From contig JAZBOY010000092.1 in NCBI GenBank assembly GCA_036351375.1, positions 62,001 to 126,000 of the forward strand: DNA of 64,000 bases. Reading direction: 5' to 3'. The position numbers were made by a program, and so were the translations under genes. The notes beneath the pieces are model-generated. The model saw nothing but the letters and a program-made list of their open reading frames with translations. It was not told the origin of the DNA and did no database searches. The stretch is from JANQIO01 sp036351375. Its GTDB lineage: Bacteria > Pseudomonadota > Gammaproteobacteria > Pseudomonadales > Halieaceae. Of this stretch, positions 1 to 8,034 are shown piece by piece. Position 1 is the stretch's first letter. Each line of letters begins with the position of its first letter.

Positions 1-364
1 TCTCGACAAGATCGACGAGTTCATCGACAGCACCCGATCGGCCGCCTATACCGACATTTCCGGTGGCCTGTTGCAGGCCGACGAGTACCTCACCGAGCAC
101 GAGGTCGGACACAAGACCATCCTGATCTTCTCCGACATGCAGGAAGAGCTGCCGGCGGGCTACAACCGCGATATCAAGCTGTCCTTTGACGATGTCGAAG
201 TGGTGGCGGTAAACGTTACCAAGCTGCGCACCGATAACGTCGACCCCCGCGAGTACCTCGACCGGCTGGCCCTGTGGCGGCAGAAGGTCGAAGCGGGCGG
301 CGGCCAGTGGCGAGTGGTCAACGACCTCGACCGGCTCGGTAAACTCCTCTCAGAACGCGGGTAA
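1..364 (+). CDS. VWA-like protein, C-terminal fragment (5' end outside window)
   Basis: The reading frame is open from the first complete codon at position 2, so the start lies upstream of the window. About 120 residues are visible. They contain a hydrophobic strand followed by SDMQEELPAG and then a VVAVNVTKL strand, which looks like the second half of a von Willebrand factor A-type Rossmann fold; the MIDAS motif itself would lie in the missing part. No signal peptide or membrane segment is visible in this part. It is followed by a perfect hairpin and then by a convergent amidase gene, so it is the last gene of its transcript. Family assignment is by appearance only and the function is unknown. 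Confidence 0.6.
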   Translation, partial: LDKIDEFIDSTRSAAYTDISGGLLQADEYLTEHEVGHKTILIFSDMQEELPAGYNRDIKLSFDDVEVVAVNVTKLRTDNVDPREYLDRLALWRQKVEAGGGQWRVVNDLDRLGKLLSERG

Positions 365-380
365 GTCTTCCTTACCCGCG
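356..380 (+). terminator. Hairpin after the VWA-like gene
   Basis: Perfect 10-bp arms CGCGGGTAAG and CTTACCCGCG are separated by the 5-nt loop TCTTC, and the left arm includes the TAA stop codon. The following bases are only mildly T-rich, so it is a hairpin between convergent genes rather than a textbook intrinsic terminator. It could act on either strand. Confidence 0.5.
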
Positions 381-424
381 GTTCACTTCCTAAGCATGGA
401 AGGTCTGCCGGTTTGCAGCCGGCC

Positions 425-1213
425 CTACTCCAGGGTGAACGTGTCAGCGTCAGGAAGTAGCGGAAACTTGCTGCGATAAATGTCCAGGGGTTCACGCTCA
501 AGTGTCACCGTGAACACGCCCGCGCGGTCCTCACAATCGACCAGCAGCTGTCCATCCGCAGCGAAAGCGAGACTGTCTCCCGTGTAGTCGAGACCATTGC
601 CATCACGGCCAATGCGATTCAGCCCGACACAATAGGCCTGGTTCTCGATCGCCCTGGCCAGCAGCAGCGAACGCCAGTGGTGGCTGCGCTTGGCGGGCCA
701 GTTGGCGATGATGGCCAGCAGGTCGTAGTGACCCGGGTCGCCCGCCGGGCGATTTCTCATCCACACCGGGAAGCGCAGGTCGTAGCAGACCATCGGGCAG
801 ATGCGCCAGCCGCGCCATTCCACAACCAGGCGCGCATTGCCTGCGCTGTAGTGATCGTTCTCAGTGGACATGGTGAACAGGTGGTGCTTGTCGTAGTGCC
901 GGCAGTGGCCGTCGGGGGTGGCGAACAGCAGCCGGTTGTAGATGGCGTTGCCGTCACGTACCGGCAGGGAGCCGGTTATCGCCGCATCTTGCTCCGCGGC
1001 CAGCGCCTGCAGCCAGGCTTCAGTCTCGCCGCCCACGGGCTCTGCCAGCACCTCGGCATTCATCGAGAAGCCGGTGCTGAACATCTCCGGCAGCAGCACC
1101 AGGTCTACCTCCCGCGGCAGGTCTTCCAGGGCACGCTCAAAGTGCTCGCGGTTGGCGCTGGGTTCTTCCCAGGCCAGCTCGCTTTGCACCATGGCGATAT
1201 GCAGGTCGCTCAT
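425..1213 (-). CDS. Omega-amidase / carbon-nitrogen hydrolase (YafV-like)
   Basis: A 262-residue nitrilase-superfamily amidase. The Glu-Lys-Cys catalytic set is visible: E43 in LLPEMFSTGF, K109 in DKHHLF and C143 in CYDLRF. The STGFSMNAE context and the length match bacterial YafV/Nit2-type omega-amidases, which hydrolyse alpha-ketoglutaramate and alpha-ketosuccinamate to the 2-oxoacid and ammonia. The chosen start is the ATG giving MSDLHIAMVQ; the frame stays open further upstream but that extension has no family character. It lies 31 bp downstream of an aminotransferase on the same strand. That is the expected partner, because transamination with glutamine or asparagine makes the amidase substrate. 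Cytoplasmic. Confidence 0.85.
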   Translation of the reverse strand: MSDLHIAMVQSELAWEEPSANREHFERALEDLPREVDLVLLPEMFSTGFSMNAEVLAEPVGGETEAWLQALAAEQDAAITGSLPVRDGNAIYNRLLFATPDGHCRHYDKHHLFTMSTENDHYSAGNARLVVEWRGWRICPMVCYDLRFPVWMRNRPAGDPGHYDLLAIIANWPAKRSHHWRSLLLARAIENQAYCVGLNRIGRDGNGLDYTGDSLAFAADGQLLVDCEDRAGVFTVTLEREPLDIYRSKFPLLPDADTFTLE

Positions 1214-1244
1214 GCCCTCACTCCCCGGCGGCGGTAAGCAACCA

Positions 1245-2405
1245 TCAGATGCTGCACAGGATCTCGCCCGCCTGGTCCAGCACCGCGTCGGTCTTGGCAA
1301 AGCAGAAGCGCAGGTAGTGGCCGTTCAGCGGCTGTTCGCAGAACACCGATACCGGGATCGAGGCAATGCCGTGTTCCCGTGTCAGGCGCTCGGCCAGAGT
1401 CCGGTCGGGCTCCTCGCCTATGGCGCTGTAGTCCAGCAGCTGGAAGTAGGTGCCTGCGCTGGGCGTGTAGCTAAAGCGTGAGGCTTCGATAGCCGCGCAG
1501 AAGCTGTCGCGCTTGGCCTGGTAGAAGCCACCGAGTGTGGCCGCAAAGTCCGGGTCCTGTGCCATGAAGTCGGCCAGCGCCAGCTGCACGGGTGTGACTG
1601 CCACGAAGGCCACGAACTGGTGCACTTTGCGCAGTTCCGCGGTGAGTGCCGGCGGGGCCACGCAGTAGCCGGTTTTCCAACCGGTGATATGGAAAGTCTT
1701 GCCGAAGGAAAAGGCGGCGAAACTGCGCGCGCGCAGCCCCGGGTACTGCAGTACGGAGCAGTGGCGCTCGCCGTCAAATACCAGGTGCTCGTACACCTCG
1801 TCGCTGACCACCAGCAGGTCATGGGCTTCCGCCAGGGCCTCCAGTTGCCTGAGATCGGCATCGCGCAGAATCGCGCCGCTGGGGTTGTGGGGCGAGTTGA
1901 TGATGATGAGTCGGGTGCGGTCGTTGATCGTGTCTTCGACCTGCTGCCAGTCGATACCGAAGTCCGGCGTGGTGAGCGGAATATGCCGCGTGATGCCGCC
2001 GCTGAGCTCGATGGCCGGCTCGTAGCTGTCGTAGGCCGGGTCAAAAATGATTGCCTCATCACCCGGCTGGATGCACGCAGTGATGGCGCAATAGATTGCC
2101 TCGGTAGCGCCCGGTACCACCGTGATCTCAGCGTCCGGGCAGGCTTCCACGTCGTAGTAGCGCTTCAGCTTGGCGGCGATCTGCTCCCGCAGGGGCAAGG
2201 CGCCCGCCATCGGCGCGTACTGGTTGTTGCCCGCCATGGCGTGGCGCCCCAGTGCTTCGCGCAGGGCTTCCGGCCCGTCGTAATCCGGGAACCCCTGGGA
2301 AAGATTCAGCGCGCCGCATTCATTGGCAAGCGCCGACATCACCGTGAAGATGGTGGTGCCGACATTTGGCAATTTACTCTGTAGTGCAGATGCTGCCTTG
2401 TTCAT
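1245..2405 (-). CDS. Class I/II PLP aminotransferase, methionine/kynurenine type (YbdL-like)
   Basis: A 386-residue fold-type I aminotransferase. The PLP Schiff-base lysine is K236 in SFGKTFHITGWK, and the cofactor-binding SPHNPSG and SDEVYEHLVF segments are intact. The sequence style, with a GFPDYDGP motif near residue 39, is that of the YbdL/glutamine transaminase K group, which transaminates methionine, aromatic amino acids or glutamine. It is first in a two-gene unit with the omega-amidase downstream. Together they would drive transamination using glutamine as donor, with the ketoglutaramate product removed irreversibly. The substrate is not determinable from sequence; methionine is the commonest assignment in this group. 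Confidence 0.85.
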   Translation of the reverse strand: MNKAASALQSKLPNVGTTIFTVMSALANECGALNLSQGFPDYDGPEALREALGRHAMAGNNQYAPMAGALPLREQIAAKLKRYYDVEACPDAEITVVPGATEAIYCAITACIQPGDEAIIFDPAYDSYEPAIELSGGITRHIPLTTPDFGIDWQQVEDTINDRTRLIIINSPHNPSGAILRDADLRQLEALAEAHDLLVVSDEVYEHLVFDGERHCSVLQYPGLRARSFAAFSFGKTFHITGWKTGYCVAPPALTAELRKVHQFVAFVAVTPVQLALADFMAQDPDFAATLGGFYQAKRDSFCAAIEASRFSYTPSAGTYFQLLDYSAIGEEPDRTLAERLTREHGIASIPVSVFCEQPLNGHYLRFCFAKTDAVLDQAGEILCSI

Positions 2406-2527
2406 GCCGCACAGTATAGCGGGCTGCGGGCTGGCAATCCCCGGTCAATGACACGGGCAGGTTCTTTGACTGTCGTGGGGGTGCCGGGGTATGTTCATTC
2501 GAAGTCAGGCCAGGTGAGGGATTCCTT

Positions 2528-3082
2528 ATGCGTCATTCCTGCAGCACCATCTCCCACGTTTTCCTGGCGCTGTTCCTTGCCGTGCTACCCGGCAGCCGCC
2601 TGCTGGCAGAGGCAACGCCCCTGCGCATCCAGGTCGAGGTGGTCGAATACGATTGCGCCAACAGCCACCTGCCCGTAGAGGAGTGCGCCGCCTCACTCGG
2701 TAGCGCAGCTCGCCGGCCGTTCGGCCAAAACGATTTAAGCGATATAGCGCCGGGTGTCAGCAAAGCTCAGCTAAACGCCTTCCTGACACCGGGAGAGCCC
2801 CTGAAGGACTCGATCACTACACGGGGCGGTCAGCTCGACGTCGAACTCTCGAGCGCCGACCCTGTTGATGGGCGCTACCTGATAGACCTCTGGTACAGCT
2901 TTGCAGACAGCCGGGATAATGACGAAATGGCAGGAAGCACGCAGATGCTCATCACGCCTGGCAAGGGGCCTGTGACGATCGGTAGCTCCCTGTCCAGCCA
3001 TTCCAGCCCGGGAAGCGTCGCCGCGGCGCAAAAGGTGATCTACACCGCCGTGCTGCTCAACGTAGACGTGCCGTCGCAATAG
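2528..3082 (+). CDS. Secreted protein of unknown function
   Basis: A 184-residue protein with an N-terminal signal peptide: a hydrophobic core after MRHSCSTISHVF and a likely cleavage near residues 27-28. The mature part is acidic and predicted extracellular or periplasmic, with short beta-like stretches (LRIQVEVVEY, QLDVELSS, VIYTAVLLNVDV) and two cysteines close together near the mature N-terminus. I do not recognise a family. It is convergent with yqaE, whose stop lies 4 bp downstream. Likely a periplasmic or surface beta-sandwich protein; function unknown. Confidence 0.55.
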   Translation: MRHSCSTISHVFLALFLAVLPGSRLLAEATPLRIQVEVVEYDCANSHLPVEECAASLGSAARRPFGQNDLSDIAPGVSKAQLNAFLTPGEPLKDSITTRGGQLDVELSSADPVDGRYLIDLWYSFADSRDNDEMAGSTQMLITPGKGPVTIGSSLSSHSSPGSVAAAQKVIYTAVLLNVDVPSQ

Positions 3083-3086
3083 GGTA

Positions 3087-3245
3087 CTACTTGAGTATCA
3101 GCCACAGGGCATGGAGGATGCCCGGCACATAGAAGAACAGGCAGAGTACGATGTTGATGATGAGGTCTTTGCCAGCCCCGTTTTTCAGGAAAACAGCCAG
3201 CGGGGGAAGCAGAATCGCGATGATAACCAGCAAGAGCTTGTTCAT
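3087..3245 (-). CDS. yqaE: YqaE/Pmp3 family small membrane protein (UPF0057)
   Basis: A 52-residue protein that starts MNKLLLVIIAILLPPLAVFL and ends PGILHALWLILK. It has the two transmembrane helices (about residues 3-21 and 30-50) separated by the KNGAGKDLIINI loop that defines the Pmp3/YqaE proteolipid family. These are stress-induced inner-membrane proteins that affect membrane potential. The ATG is preceded by a good AAGGAG ribosome-binding site 6-7 bases upstream. Length agrees with family members of about 50-55 residues. The gene is isolated between two unrelated genes. Confidence 0.9.
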   Translation of the reverse strand: MNKLLLVIIAILLPPLAVFLKNGAGKDLIINIVLCLFFYVPGILHALWLILK

Positions 3246-3387
3246 GTTCTTTTCTCCTTGCGAACTCGTAGGGTTTATCCCGAATGGGGTCCTGGTGCGC
3301 TATCGCACCAGGTAGTGGTAAGGGGGCGAGGTTGCCTTATGGCCATGGGTTGCCCCTAATACTGCTGCTCTGGTTAGGAGTTTCATA

Positions 3388-3798
3388 TTAGCGGCTCCCG
3401 CTGTTGTTTCCCACTTCGCGTCGCTGGGAGTCTGTACCCGTACCGACTTTGTGGCGCGTCTCGCCGTGGCGCTCACGCCGGATTTCTCGCTCCCTCTGGC
3501 GGTACTCTTCCAGCTCCCGCTGGACTTTCTGATTGTACTCCGGCGTGCCGGGCTCAGGCGCGGCCTGCACAGGCACAGGTGCCGGCGGCGCAGGTGGGCT
3601 GACTGCTACACTGTCCGCCGGGTTGGTGGGGGGAATAATCACGGGCCGCGCGCCCTGGGAAGGGATATCGCTGTACAACGGAACGCCGTCCTGGTCCGTC
3701 GTTTCGTATACCCTGGTTCCGTTCCGAAACTGAGCTGCAGCCTGCCCGGTGACGGCCAGAAAAACGATCGAGATGATGAGTGTTGTCAGCTGTTGCAT
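3388..3798 (-). CDS. DUF4124-type secreted protein
   Basis: A 136-residue protein with a clear signal peptide (MQQLTTLIISIVFLAVTGQAAAQ, cleavage near residue 23). A DUF4124-like segment follows, VYETTDQDGVPLYSDIPSQGA, the short secreted module with the pattern Y-x-x-x-D-x-x-G-x-x-x-Y-S-D. After it come a proline-rich linker (about residues 65-90) and a highly charged Arg/Glu-rich C-terminus predicted to be helical. The start is the ATG at the signal peptide; the same frame stays open upstream into the next gene but that part is not signal-like. Probably periplasmic; role unknown. Confidence 0.7.
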   Translation of the reverse strand: MQQLTTLIISIVFLAVTGQAAAQFRNGTRVYETTDQDGVPLYSDIPSQGARPVIIPPTNPADSVAVSPPAPPAPVPVQAAPEPGTPEYNQKVQRELEEYRQREREIRRERHGETRHKVGTGTDSQRREVGNNSGSR

Positions 3799-3920
3799 GC
3801 TTCCTCCCCGGGGAATTCCCCAAGCGCACCTCTCTGCATGGATACAGCCTAATCCGTCAGGCGCGCTTTGTGTAGTTGCAGGCTTTTGCGGGAGCAGGGA
3901 GGGCGCGCCGAAAGCGGTCG

Positions 3921-4391
3921 CTACAGCTGTGTTTCCAACGGCAGCTCGGTGCTGTTCTTGATCTCGGTGACCGCCATGTGCGAGTGCAGCTCCCGGATCG
4001 ACTCGTTGGTGGTCAGCGTGTTGCGCACAAAGTCCTCGTAGTGGGCGATATCCCGGGCCACCACCTTGAGCATGTAGTCCCAGATGCCGGCCATGGTGTA
4101 GCACTCCATCACTTCCGGAAAGCGCACGATCTCCCGCTCAAACGCCTCAAGGTTCTGGCGGCCGTTGGCGGTCAGGCTGACGGTGGCGAAGACCACCACG
4201 TCCATGCCCAGCGCCCTCCGGTCCAGCAGGGCCACGCGCTTGCGGATCAGCCCGGCCTGCTCGATGCGGTTGATGCGCCGCCAGCAGGGCGACTGGGACA
4301 GGTTGAGGCGCTCGGCGATGGCGCCGGTGCTGAGGCTGGCGTCCTGCTGCAGCATCTGCAGGATGTCGACGTCGGTACTCTGGAGATCCAT
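3921..4391 (-). CDS. Lrp/AsnC family transcriptional regulator
   Basis: A 156-residue feast/famine regulator. The N-terminal helix-turn-helix covers about residues 5-60 (GAIAERLNLSQSPCWRRINRIEQAGLI) and the C-terminal RAM effector-binding domain covers about 65-145 (VVFATVSL, PEVMECYTMAGIWDYMLKVVA). Start chosen at MDLQSTDVDIL, where family similarity begins. It is divergent from the indolepyruvate ferredoxin oxidoreductase gene, with 145 bp between starts and an inverted repeat just upstream of its own start. That suggests amino-acid-responsive control of the oxidoreductase operon plus autoregulation. The effector is probably an aromatic or branched-chain amino acid, which is inference from the target gene. 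Confidence 0.9.
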   Translation of the reverse strand: MDLQSTDVDILQMLQQDASLSTGAIAERLNLSQSPCWRRINRIEQAGLIRKRVALLDRRALGMDVVVFATVSLTANGRQNLEAFEREIVRFPEVMECYTMAGIWDYMLKVVARDIAHYEDFVRNTLTTNESIRELHSHMAVTEIKNSTELPLETQL

Positions 4392-4400
4392 GAGAATAAC

Positions 4401-4430
4401 TTTTCCTGATAATTGCCAATATCGGGAAAA
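4401..4430. promoter_or_regulatory. Candidate Lrp/AsnC operator (inverted repeat)
   Basis: Arms TTTTCCTGATA (4401-4411) and TATCGGGAAAA (4420-4430) are inverted with one mismatch over 11 bp and an 8-bp spacer. The site lies 10 bp upstream of the Lrp-type gene start in the AT-rich divergent promoter region. Size and position suit an autoregulatory site; binding is inferred. Confidence 0.45.
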
Positions 4431-4536
4431 ATTATACCCCTCCGCGCGGCATGGCCGAAAAGTTGAAATAACTATGCCGTCGGTTTTGAGTATTATTACC
4501 AGTCTGAATTGGTGGGAATAAACCGAGGCACGCCCC

Positions 4537-7500
4537 ATGGCAGCACAGACCCCTGTCCTCAAGCAGGTATCCCTGGACGACAAGTACGCGCTGGATACCA
4601 CGCGCGCCTACATGACCGGCATCGAGGCCCTGGTGCGGCTGCCGATGTTGCAGCACCAGCGCGACCTGAGTCGGGGGCTGAACACGGCTGCCTTCATTTC
4701 CGGCTACCGCGGTTCGCCGGTGGGCGGCGTCGACCAGGCCATGTGGAAGGCGAAATCCTACCTCGCGCAGCACAATATCCACTTCCACCCCGGGTTGAAC
4801 GAGGACCTGGCCGCTACCTCAGTGTGGGGTAGCCAGCAGACCAATATCTTTGAAGGCGCCAAGTACGACGGCGTGTTCTCCATGTGGTACGGCAAGGGCC
4901 CCGGCGTCGACCGCAGCATGGATGTGTTCAAGCATGCCAATGCCTTCGGCACCAGCCGCTATGGCGGCGTGCTGGCCGTGGCCGGCGACGACCACGCCTG
5001 CAAGTCATCGACCCTGCCGCACCAGTCAGAACACATGTTCATCGGCGCCTCCATTCCTGTGCTCAACCCGGCCAATGTGCAGGAAGTGCTGGACCTCGGC
5101 ATTTACGGCTGGGAGCTGTCGCGTTACTCCGGCTGCTGGGTGGGCTTCAAGGCCATCACCGAAAACATGGATTCGGCTATCTCGGCCGATGTCGATCCGG
5201 CGCGCATCAATATTGTGATACCGGAAGACTTCGAGCTGCCGTCGGACGGCGTGCACGCGCGCTGGCCTGACAAGCCCCTCGAGCAGGAGCTGCGCCTCAA
5301 CAAGTACAAGATTTATGCTGCACGGGCGTTTGCCCGGGCCAACAACCTCAATCGCATTGTTGTCGACAGCCCCAACCCGCGCTTCGGCATCATCACCACC
5401 GGCAAGGCCTACCTGGATGTGATGCAGGCGCTGGAAGACCTGCACATCGACGAGAACCTCGCCGCCCAGATCGGCCTGCGGGTCTACAAGGTGGGCATGA
5501 GCTGGCCGCTGGAGCCGCTCACTACCCATGAGTTTGCTGAGGGCCTGGAAGAAATCCTGGTGGTGGAAGAGAAGCGCTCCATCATCGAAGACCAGCTCAC
5601 CGGCCAGCTCTACAACTACCCGACGGCCAAGCGCCCGCGGGTGATCGGTGAGTTCGACGAAGAAGGCCGAGACCTGTTGCCCAACCTGGGTGAATTGACG
5701 CCGGCCATGGTGGCACGCGCCATTGCACATCGCATCCAGCGTTTCTACGAGTCCGACGACATCAAGGCGCGCCTTGAATTCCTGGCCCGCAAGGAGCAGT
5801 CGCTGGCCAAGCCGCGTGCCATCGCCGAGCGCGTGCCGCACTTCTGTTCGGGCTGCCCGCACAATACCTCTACCAAAGTGCCCGAGGGCAGTCGCGCCAT
5901 GGGCGGTATCGGCTGTCATTACATGGCCACCTGGATGCCGGATCGCAAAACCGACACCTTCTCGCAGATGGGCGGGGAAGGTGCGGCGTGGATCGGCATG
6001 TCGCCATTCACTGAGACCAAGCACGTATTCCAGAACCTGGGTGACGGCACCTACTTTCACTCGGGCATTCTCGCCATTCGCGCCGCCCAGGCGGCGAAGG
6101 TGAATATCACCTACAAGATTCTCTACAACGACGCGGTGGCCATGACCGGTGGCCAGCCCATCGACGGCCAGCTCAGCGTCGAGGACCTGGTGCACCAGCT
6201 GCGTGGCGAGGGCATTGCGCGCATTGCCCTGGTCAGTGATGAGCCCGGCACCTGGCAGGGTCGGTTCAATGCGATTCCCGGCTACAGCCTGCACCACCGC
6301 GACGAGATGGACGCGCTGATGCGCGAATTGCGCGAGTTCGAGGGCGTGTCGGTTATCGTTTACGTGCAGACCTGCGCCGCGGAGAAGCGCCGTCGGCGCA
6401 AGAAGGGCCTGCTGGAAGATCCGTCCAAGCGCGCCGTCATCAACGACGCCGTCTGTGAAGGCTGCGGCGACTGCAGCAAAGCGTCCAACTGCCTGTCGGT
6501 GATCCCCAAGGAAACCGAGCTGGGTCGCAAGCGCCAGATCGACCAGAGCGCCTGCAACAAGGACTTCAGCTGTGTGAAGGGCTTCTGCCCCAGTTTCGTC
6601 ACCGTGCACGGCGGCGAGCTGGTGAAGAAACGCGGCGGAAATGGTGGCGATGGTACGGTGTTCGACCCGCTGCCCGAGCCGGAGCTGCCGGGTCTGGACG
6701 AGCCCTGGAGTGCGGTGGTCACTGGCGTCGGCGGCACCGGTGTGCTGACCGTGACCGCGCTGGTGGCCATGGCTGCCCACGTGGAAGGCAAAGGCTGCGC
6801 GACCCTCAACCAGACCGGCCTGGCGCAGAAGTTCGGCGCCGTGGTCAGCCACGTTCGCGTCGCCCAGAACCAGGAAGACATCAAGGCGGTGCGTATTCCC
6901 GCCGGTGAAGCCAACTTGCTGGTCGGCTGTGACCTGGCGGTGGCGGCCTCCAATGAAAGCCTGGCCAAGGTTGACATCGAGCGCTCCAGTGCCGTGGTCA
7001 ACAACGCCGAGGTGCCGACTGCGGCCTTCGTGCTGGACCCGGATGCCAAGTTCCACACCGGTGCGATGGAGCAAACCATTCGCGAGGAAGTGGGGGAAGA
7101 CAAGTGCTTCTTTATCGATTCCACCGCGGTCGCCACCGAGCTGCTCGGCGACTCCATTGCCAGCAACCTGTTCCTGCTGGGCTTTGCCTACCAGCGCGGT
7201 CTGGTGCCGGTGAGCTGGCAGGCGCTGGAGCGGGCCATTGAGCTCAACGGTGTAGCGATCGACTTCAACAAGCAGGCCTTCCTGTGGGGCCGGCGCGCCG
7301 CGCATCAGCCGGAGCGCGTGATGGCGCTGGTAGAACAGGCTCTCAAGAAGCCGAAAACCATGACCCTGGAAGAGCTGATCAGCGATCGCAGCGAACGCCT
7401 GGTCGGTTACCAGGACGCAAAGTATGCCCAGCGCTTCAACGCGGCGATCAGCCGCGTGCGAGAGCAGGACATCGACGAGTCGAAGCAGTTGACCCGGGCA

Positions 7501-8019
7501 GTGGCCAGGAGCCTCTACAAGCTGATGGCCTACAAGGACGAGTACGAGGTGGCGCGCCTCTACAGCGATGGCGAGTTCATCAACAAACTCAAGAGCCAGT
7601 TCAGCGGCGACTTCAAGTTGAAGTTCCACCTGGCGCCGCCGCTGCTGTCGAAGAAAGATCCGGCTACGGGTCGCCTGATCAAGCGCGAGTTCCCGGGCTG
7701 GACCCTGCACTTGTTTGGAGTGCTGGCGAAGTTCAAGTTCCTGCGCGGTACGCCGCTGGATATCTTCGGCATGACTGCCGAGCGCCGCCAGGAGCGCCAG
7801 GACATCGCCGATTTCGAGGCCCACCTCGAGGACATTCTCACCGGCCTCAACAGTGGCAACTACGCGCTGGCGGTACAGCTAGCCGAGCTGCCACTGCAAC
7901 TGCGCGGCTTCGGCCACGTCAAGGACCAGAATCGCGACAAGCTGGCATTGCAGCGCCAGCAGTTGATGGAACAGTACCGCGGCGAGAACGTCGTCAAATT
8001 TGTTGAGAAGGTGGCCTGA
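4537..8019 (+). CDS. Fused indolepyruvate (2-oxoacid) ferredoxin oxidoreductase
   Basis: A 1160-residue single-chain aryl/branched 2-oxoacid:ferredoxin oxidoreductase. In order: an N-terminal pyrimidine/transketolase-like half (residues 20-400), then the TPP-binding half beginning with FCSGCPHNTSTKVPEGS near residue 436. An iron-sulfur cluster segment, CEGCGDCSKASNC, lies near 640-652, with further Cys in DFSCVKGFCPS. The last part is the gamma domain starting VVTGVGGTGVLTV near 725. The enzyme oxidatively decarboxylates 2-oxoacids from aromatic or branched-chain amino acids to acyl-CoA, passing electrons to ferredoxin. Length matches the fused proteobacterial form. It begins an operon with a leucine-type dehydrogenase 15 bp downstream, whose 2-oxoacid products are its likely substrates, and is divergent from an Lrp-type regulator. 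Confidence 0.93.
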   Translation: MAAQTPVLKQVSLDDKYALDTTRAYMTGIEALVRLPMLQHQRDLSRGLNTAAFISGYRGSPVGGVDQAMWKAKSYLAQHNIHFHPGLNEDLAATSVWGSQQTNIFEGAKYDGVFSMWYGKGPGVDRSMDVFKHANAFGTSRYGGVLAVAGDDHACKSSTLPHQSEHMFIGASIPVLNPANVQEVLDLGIYGWELSRYSGCWVGFKAITENMDSAISADVDPARINIVIPEDFELPSDGVHARWPDKPLEQELRLNKYKIYAARAFARANNLNRIVVDSPNPRFGIITTGKAYLDVMQALEDLHIDENLAAQIGLRVYKVGMSWPLEPLTTHEFAEGLEEILVVEEKRSIIEDQLTGQLYNYPTAKRPRVIGEFDEEGRDLLPNLGELTPAMVARAIAHRIQRFYESDDIKARLEFLARKEQSLAKPRAIAERVPHFCSGCPHNTSTKVPEGSRAMGGIGCHYMATWMPDRKTDTFSQMGGEGAAWIGMSPFTETKHVFQNLGDGTYFHSGILAIRAAQAAKVNITYKILYNDAVAMTGGQPIDGQLSVEDLVHQLRGEGIARIALVSDEPGTWQGRFNAIPGYSLHHRDEMDALMRELREFEGVSVIVYVQTCAAEKRRRRKKGLLEDPSKRAVINDAVCEGCGDCSKASNCLSVIPKETELGRKRQIDQSACNKDFSCVKGFCPSFVTVHGGELVKKRGGNGGDGTVFDPLPEPELPGLDEPWSAVVTGVGGTGVLTVTALVAMAAHVEGKGCATLNQTGLAQKFGAVVSHVRVAQNQEDIKAVRIPAGEANLLVGCDLAVAASNESLAKVDIERSSAVVNNAEVPTAAFVLDPDAKFHTGAMEQTIREEVGEDKCFFIDSTAVATELLGDSIASNLFLLGFAYQRGLVPVSWQALERAIELNGVAIDFNKQAFLWGRRAAHQPERVMALVEQALKKPKTMTLEELISDRSERLVGYQDAKYAQRFNAAISRVREQDIDESKQLTRAVARSLYKLMAYKDEYEVARLYSDGEFINKLKSQFSGDFKLKFHLAPPLLSKKDPATGRLIKREFPGWTLHLFGVLAKFKFLRGTPLDIFGMTAERRQERQDIADFEAHLEDILTGLNSGNYALAVQLAELPLQLRGFGHVKDQNRDKLALQRQQLMEQYRGENVVKFVEKVA

Positions 8020-8034
8020 GGCAGGACCCTAACC

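Noticed and set aside
5026..7824. 932-codon open frame antisense to the ferredoxin oxidoreductase
   Set aside because: It mirrors a strong gene in high-GC DNA; its composition is His/Gln/Arg/Val-rich with no recognisable motif and no ribosome-binding site.
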